This document shows positions 57,364 to 64,000 of a stretch of DNA of 64,000 nt, piece after piece. The stretch is from NCBI GenBank assembly GCA_019915015.1, contig JAHBBC010000001.1:1488001-1552000 (forward strand), in the 5' to 3' direction. This DNA comes from Auriscalpium vulgare (taxonomy: Eukaryota > Basidiomycota > Agaricomycetes > Russulales > Auriscalpiaceae). The translations under genes were made by a program, and so were the position numbers. Below the pieces are notes generated by a model. The model searched no databases. It worked only from the letters and a program-made list of their open reading frames with translations, and was not told the DNA's origin. Position 1 is the stretch's first letter, and the number at the start of each line of letters is the position of its first letter.

Positions 57364-59130
57364 TCCACGGACTTCCCTGCTACTCTTCCTTCTGCCAGTC
57401 TGTCTTGACGTGCTCTGTGCACCATCTCGCTCTTCCTCCTTGCTCTCGTGCGCTCGCTCTCGTCACCTTGCCTCACTTTGCTGTGTTTTTCCCTGCAATT
57501 TTCATACGCTCGTGCCCCTCTCATCGTCACGGCTTCCGTGCCGTTGTTGTACCGTCCTAACAATCCCTGTAGCTCTCTCAGACATAATTGTATGTTACTT
57601 GAGCTGACCTTTGTAGTATGCAATGTGTGCAATGTGTATTCATTCTCAGACACGCTCGAAGCACTGATATTTAATCTCTAAGAATATACACTTGGGCCCT
57701 GTACTCGAGGCTCGGCGAGCGGGCGCGCGGCCTTCACGCCAACGCCGTGCTCGGACACCGGCTTTGTCCTTGCGCGCGGCTTTGACGGCGTGGGCGCTGC
57801 GGATCCGATAGTGGAAGAGAACACTGGTCGTGAGGTAATTACACTGACCTACGTAGTACGTACTAAGTACCCGGCGAATGCACTGTTGGGGCGGCGTCAT
57901 TGAGGAATCGGGCGGGAGTCGGACGCGCGCGCGCGGGACAAGCGGAAGAGGCGGGGTGGGTGCGGACCTGCGGGAGTGGGTGGGTGCGCGTGCGCGTCGT
58001 CACGGTCGTGAACATCCTGCGCGTCTTGCGTGTCTTGCTCGTTGTGCTCGTCGTGAGCGTGCGTGTCGTGCGCATCGTCCTGCGCGTGCTCGCCGCCGCC
58101 GCGCACAGGGCTGGGGTCGCCTAGGCGTGTGGCGAGGTGCCGGATGCGCTGGCAAAGGTCGCAATGCGTCTGACGCGCAAAGGGCGACTCGGGGCGTAAC
58201 TGGTTGTCGGCGTTGCAGCGGGCGTCACTGAAGGTCTGGCGTCCGTTTGGCGTGTGAGGGTGACGGAGGCATCGAAAGGTCACGCGAAAGACGAAATGGG
58301 AGGGCAGGTCGGCGCAGTCGTCGAGTGTCGAAGAGGGAGGCCAGGTCATGACGTGCCGAGCGCAGGCGAGACCACGACGAGGAGCTCGGAGAGCACAGCT
58401 TGTGGGATGGGAGACGAGGCATTCAATAGCGGATGGAGGCCAGCGTCGATGTGGGATATGCGCCGGAGAAGTTGAGGGAGAAGGTGGAGGTGAGGTGAGG
58501 GAGCAGTGGACGTGGACGACGGGTGGGGCGCGCGTCGAGCGTAAAAAAAAAACGTACGCTGGCCTACAGTAGCTCTTCGTCGTCTCGTTCCAATGCCCTG
58601 CCGTTCTCTCTCTGCTCCTCATTCACCTCTCCAATTTCGCATCGGCGTGGCTTCAACTTCTAGAAGAAAGATAGAACAATCAGTGACTGTTTGTGAATAG
58701 CGGGAGAGTGTTGCGCTCGTGGTCAAGAGGTACCAGGTCTGACGCCATACAAGACACGAGCGCAAATATAGGCGACTTATCTTATGGACCCGGAGAGAGT
58801 GAGCGCGTCGAGCCACAAGCGCGAACCAACAGTGTTGGTTCGCGCTTGTGGCGCGACGCGCGGCATTCACGGCAATATCCGTCCCGTCCCCTCGTGTCGA
58901 TGTCTTCATGGAAGTGTAAGTGAAGGGGCCACAGTAAAATACGTGGATGAGGACAGGCGCGATATGCCTAGGCGCTGGGGTAGACGCCGCCTCCCCACGT
59001 GACTGGGCAGGTGCGACGTCATAGACGCGATCACGTTCACACTACTTCACACCGCGACTATATAGAGCGCGCTTCTGCTTGCGCACTCTTATCGTCTTTC
59101 CCCCCATTCCCTTTCCTCCCCCGCTTCATC
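57364..59130. other. GC-rich spacer with a doubtful reverse-strand ORF
   Basis: 1.77 kb between the two DUF6698-like genes. A reverse-strand frame at 57897-58622 contains a cysteine pair (THCDLCQRIRHLATRLG) and a C-terminal His/Asp/Gln-rich tail (DAHDTHAHDEHNEQDTQDAQ). It may be a gene or a by-product of GC-rich repeats; codon context gives no decision and no start is convincing. The 59-bp palindrome at 58803-58861 lies in this spacer. Confidence 0.4.
58803..58861. repeat. 59-bp near-perfect palindrome
   Basis: Two 29-bp arms (58803-58831 and 58833-58861) are inverted copies of each other with one mismatch, separated by a single base. The centre reads AACCAACA-G-TGTTGGTT. The arms contain GCCACAAGCGCGAACC and its inverse. 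It would form a cruciform or long hairpin. It does not overlap a coding exon that I can support. Confidence 0.9.
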
Positions 59131-61704
59131 ATGCCCCGTGTTGTCTCTTCCTCTGAGTCCGAGTCCGATGGACCGCCTGCAGCCTCAGACAAGGATCAAA
59201 GGCGCAAGAGCAAGAAGCGCGCAGCGTCCGATGTCATCGATGTCAATTTCGGCGACGAGGGTGCCTCGCAGCCGCCACCTCCCAAGCGCAAGAAGAGCAA
59301 GAAGCAAGGGTCTTCAAAAGAGTGAGTCATCATCTGTTTACTGTGCATATATGCTCTCATAGGAGCGCGCAGATCTGTTGTCGACACCAGTCCCGACACC
59401 GATGATGCCGAGCCACCTCGCACCAAGAAGAAGAAGGGCAAAAAGAAAAGGCGCTCCATAGAGTGAGTTCTCGTTTGCATGCACTGCATATATGCACTCA
59501 TACGAGCACGCAGAGATTTTGACCCACAGGACAAGCCATATTTCAAAGCGGCGCGTGCCTTTCCCCGTTGCGTTCGACTGTTCATCAGCGTCAAGGACGT
59601 TGTTCACTTCAAGATCAACGAGGCTGCACAGGCAGCAGCACGCGTAGCTACGGAGGAAGGTGCCGCAAACGGAGTAGAGGCGCCGGCAATGCCTCTGTGC
59701 GTACAAGTATCCGTCTACATGCATATATGCGTTCATATCACACTTTCCAGGTCCGAGGCTGATACAGCGATATTCTCTGAGGCCTTTCAGGGCTTGCTAC
59801 GCCTCGTCCCCGGCCTTCTCGCTCGGATGGAGGCTGACGGCGGTACTGAGGAATTTGACGCGCTCTTGGACGATGTAAGTAAGCCTCACCCTCTTGATGA
59901 TTCGCTCTGAGCGCAGGATCAGATGGACGCCGAAGCGAATCGAGTCATGGGCCCTGACCGCCACACGGTAAAGAGGATGATCGCCGAGATTGTGCCTGTC
60001 GACTTCAAGACTTCGCCTCTGACCCCGCCAGTCAGCACGGCCTCCAAAGCATCAATGGACGAACGCGGTTTCAACCACGATGTGCTGGCGCGGCTGCTCT
60101 GCCCTGTCAAGGACTTGGAAAGGTTCGACATGGAGTACGACATTGAAGTGTGCGTCCCCTTCCTCTCTAATTGCTTCTGTGATGATCATACACTGCACAG
60201 CGCAAAGAATCTTCTCAAGACCGCCGAGATCAAGGTCACAGGCAACAGGATGTTCCTCGGCCTGTTCAAGGACTACAAGTACAATCCAGGCGCGCCGGAA
60301 TCGGGTCTCTTATGTAGCCCGCTTGTCGTGAAGGTACGTCTTGTCTCATCTTCCTGCTTGCTACGGGAGATGACTCGCTCGCGGCACAGACCGGCCAGGC
60401 GACTTTCACAGGGCCATCATCTGTCGGCGAAGATCCTACAAAGAAGACTGTTGCACGGCGCAAAGGCAACGCACAGCTCTATGGGATTCAGGAAGTCACA
60501 AAGGAGATGATCGCGTATTGCTGTGTCATCGTACGTTTTCTCTTTTCGGTGAGCGCAAATTATGTCTCATCATTGATTCACTAGGCCCGCTTCGCTATCG
60601 GGGGCAAAGACTGGTCGACCGTCGATGGCAAATTCGACTATGTGGTCTTCTACAACGCCATCATCAAGTGGTTGACCGACCGCAGGGATCCCTGCGTCAG
60701 GGAGGTATTCGAATGCTGGAACTTGTAAGGGTGTGTCTCTCTGTTGTTGCTCTAACTTTAACCGCGTACAGGCATATATTTGGAAAGCAAGCAGTCCAGC
60801 AGGAGGCTATGGAAGACTCCGAAGATGAGGAGGAGGCCGCTCGTGATGAGCGACGACGCCAGCGCATCCTGGCAGCAGAGCAAGCTGCCGGTGCGTGGAT
60901 GTATTCTTTCCTCGGACTTTGCTAACGCCTTCCTCAATCGCAGCGACAAAAGCTCGCACAGCGGCGAGTGACTCTAGCAGCCCCGCTGCTGTCGCTGCGC
61001 CTAGCACTGGAGCAACAGGTGCGCCGCTGTCGTATAAACTTGGTCTTTGCTAACGCTGTTTCAGCCGCAGTCTCTGCTTCGCAATCTCGCACAGCTGCGG
61101 GCGGCTCTAGTAGCCCCGCTGCTGATGGGACCGGCACTGCATCATCGGGTGCGTGGCTGTCCTCTAGCATCCTCAGTTTGTGCTAACACATTTCTCAGCT
61201 ACAGTTGTGTCTAGCACCCCCGCCACTGCCTCGACGGACCAGACGCCTGCTCCCGGGCTTGCCCAGCCGACGTCGATCATCACTCCGCCTTTGGAATCTC
61301 GCCCGAGCTCGCCAGCTGTCGCAAGCTCTTCCCCGCGCATCGCCTCATTGTCGCCGTCTCGAGCCATCTCCCCTCCCTTTGCCTCATCTTCGACGATGCC
61401 GTCGTCTCGTATTGGCTCGCCACCGTTCGCATCCTCGTCGACAATGGCTACACCTCGCAGCGGCTCCCCAGCCATCGCCTCCTCCTCTACAATGGCTCAG
61501 CGCCCCCTCTCGCCCCTCTCTGATGAAGAGCCGTCTGAGCCTGAAGAGCCTGCGCCGAAGAAACGCAAGTCGACGCAAGCCCCGCCCAAGCCGCCCAAGA
61601 AGGCCCCGCCGCCCAAGAAGGCCGCGCCACCCAAGAAGGCTGCGGCCAAGACGCAGACCGCAGCGCCGTCGCGTCAGCGTGTTCCTCGGGCGTGTGCCTC
61701 TTGA
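59131..61704 (+). CDS. DUF6698-like protein, copy 2, with duplicated exons
   Basis: About thirteen exons from ATG 59131 to TGA 61702-61704, all phases agreeing. Order: Ser/acidic start and Lys-rich exons ending KRKKSKKQGSSKE and KKKKGKKKRRSIE (duplicate of each other); DKPYFKAARAFPRCVRLFISVKDVVHFKINEAA; the conserved core RGFNHDVLARLLCP, GNRMFLGLFKDYKYNPGAPESGLL, TGQATFTGPSSVGEDPT, KGNAQLYGIQEVTKEMIAYC and WSTVDGKFDYVVFYNAIIKWL; an acidic helix; and a long Ser/Pro/Ala/Lys-rich tail. Two short tail exons carry the same TAA.(D/G)SSSPAA unit. The core matches copy 1 and the DUF6698 pattern. Molecular function is unknown; the basic tails suggest nucleic-acid or chromatin binding. Confidence 0.78.
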
Positions 61705-61835
61705 CTCGTTTCCCTTACGCTTCCGTCTTGCGCGCTCTATCCCCTGCTCTTGTTGCCTCTCTTTCTTCGTGTCTGTTGCTGCGACTGTCTCATGGTATGT
61801 TAGTGCATTATCGGCTCTCGTGCGTCCATCATAAT

Positions 61836-62210
61836 CGGCTATAATTCTTTCTGATCGCACGGTTTCCCCGACCTTTATTACTGCATCATATACTCTCGTC
61901 CCTGTCCATCATTCATTATAATCGGCTATAATCATTGTACCGGCGCCCTCAATATGATATCATTATGATCGTCCTCACTCGCGTGAAAATGCATTATAAT
62001 TCCGCGTGGATCCCTATGATGTGAGCGCAGAATGATGAAGAGGGCGTCGTTTCATAACCAGGGCGGCCGAATCATAACCAGGGCGGCCGAATCACAGCCA
62101 AAAGAGCATTGTTGGTATCGGCTATAATGCCCCCTACCGGATTACAGCGCATCACAGCGAAAGGTCGGATTATAGCCATTATAATCGATTATAATGCTAC
62201 ATAAAAATAT
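61836..62210. repeat. TATAAT-rich repeat cluster
   Basis: CGGCTATAAT is present at 61836-61845, 61923-61932 and 62119-62128; its inverse (ATTATAGCC) is at 62169-62177. ATTATAATCGATTATAAT follows at about 62178-62195. Related words (GGATTATAACCCATTATAAT) lie at 51191-51210 on the far side of the transposase gene. The cluster could be the border zone of the mobile element or an old nested insertion. Confidence 0.55.
62052..62091. repeat. Perfect 20-bp tandem duplication
   Basis: Two adjacent identical copies of TCATAACCAGGGCGGCCGAA at 62052-62071 and 62072-62091, inside the repeat-rich zone between the DUF6698-like gene and ESA1. Confidence 0.9.
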
Positions 62211-62507
62211 TTCGATTCTGCTGATGCAGGCTTGCTGCGTGATAATACCGGATTAGTCATACGAAATCCCGCGGTGTTGAGTCATGCGTCGCCCAACGCC
62301 AGCCAGACGACAGAGACAGTTGATCTAGCGACAACTCTTCTACTACCTCTTCTTGGCTCACAATCATCTGGCGTGTATCTTCTTGTCTAGCACAAAAGGC
62401 CACAACACCAGGCGCCGCAAGCCACAGCCATCGCCACAGTGGCCCGGGACCTCCACCTCCCGCTGGTCTTTGTCATCACTCTTCCCGACTTCAAGGGCGA
62501 TAGGTAG

Positions 62508-64000
<1,493 letters not shown>

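Larger units (their letters stand above)
51180..62210. mobile_element. Candidate Plavaka-type element or element island
   Basis: An 11-kb stretch between two ordinary genes holds an apparently complete Plavaka-type transposase (51333-55749), two DUF6698-like genes on the opposite strand, a long palindrome and repeated TATAAT-rich clusters at both flanks. Sharing of GGATTATA(A/G)CC(C)ATTATAAT between 51191-51210 and 62167-62187 supports a relation of the two borders, but the two copies are in the same orientation, so they are not simple terminal inverted repeats. No target-site duplication could be fixed by eye. The transposon proper may be only the part around 51.2-57.6 kb. Confidence 0.45.

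Overview
This is nuclear DNA of a filamentous basidiomycete, most likely an agaricomycete wood-decay type fungus. Genes are dense and packed on both strands, with many short introns (about 45-65 bp, GT...CTNAC...AG) that can be removed in phase from almost every gene. Lineage markers agree: a Plavaka-type transposase with an N-terminal C2H2 finger, two DUF6698-like proteins, a GH45/expansin-like secreted protein, a seven-helix membrane protein and an F-box protein of mushroom type. I cannot name the species. Gene models were assembled by eye from splice sites and reading frame; for most genes exon phases were checked and sum to a multiple of three.

Layout. 1-4.3 kb: a gene-poor left end, then one reverse-strand gene carrying four tandem six-cysteine (Zn2Cys6-like) modules. 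4.8-8.3 kb: a protein with a PIP box and possible CANIN/SLF2 affinity. 8.7-30 kb: a compact housekeeping block with an MFS transporter, AGC-like kinase, PIG-U (GPI transamidase), M17 leucine aminopeptidase, a small unknown protein, a GNAT-like acyltransferase, proteasome alpha3, Ctr copper transporter, GT32-type glycosyltransferase, an MBIP-like protein and VPS53. 29.6-32.2 kb: a single-pass membrane protein with a glycosylated ectodomain. 32.2-36.1 kb: a gene-poor stretch with eroded ORFs. 36.1-50.9 kb: GCN5, a GH45/expansin-like secreted protein, a cyclophilin with a C-terminal membrane anchor, an RNF216/TRIAD3-type RBR ligase with two SUMO-interacting motifs, an unknown basic protein, a seven-TM protein and an F-box protein. 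51.2-62.2 kb: a candidate mobile-element island. 62.5 kb to the end: ESA1/TIP60 MYST acetyltransferase, cut by the window edge.

The most unusual parts are the four-module cysteine-cluster gene, in which every module has an intron at the same phase and place, and the 51-62 kb island. In the island an apparently intact Plavaka transposase gene diverges from a DUF6698-like gene across a 173-bp palindrome-rich spacer, a second DUF6698-like gene follows with visibly duplicated exons and introns, a 59-bp near-perfect palindrome lies between them, and TATAAT-rich clusters sit at both flanks. Chromatin genes are frequent (GCN5, ESA1, possibly MBIP-like and CANIN-like), but I see no evidence that they form a co-regulated cluster. 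No rRNA, tRNA or CRISPR array was found.
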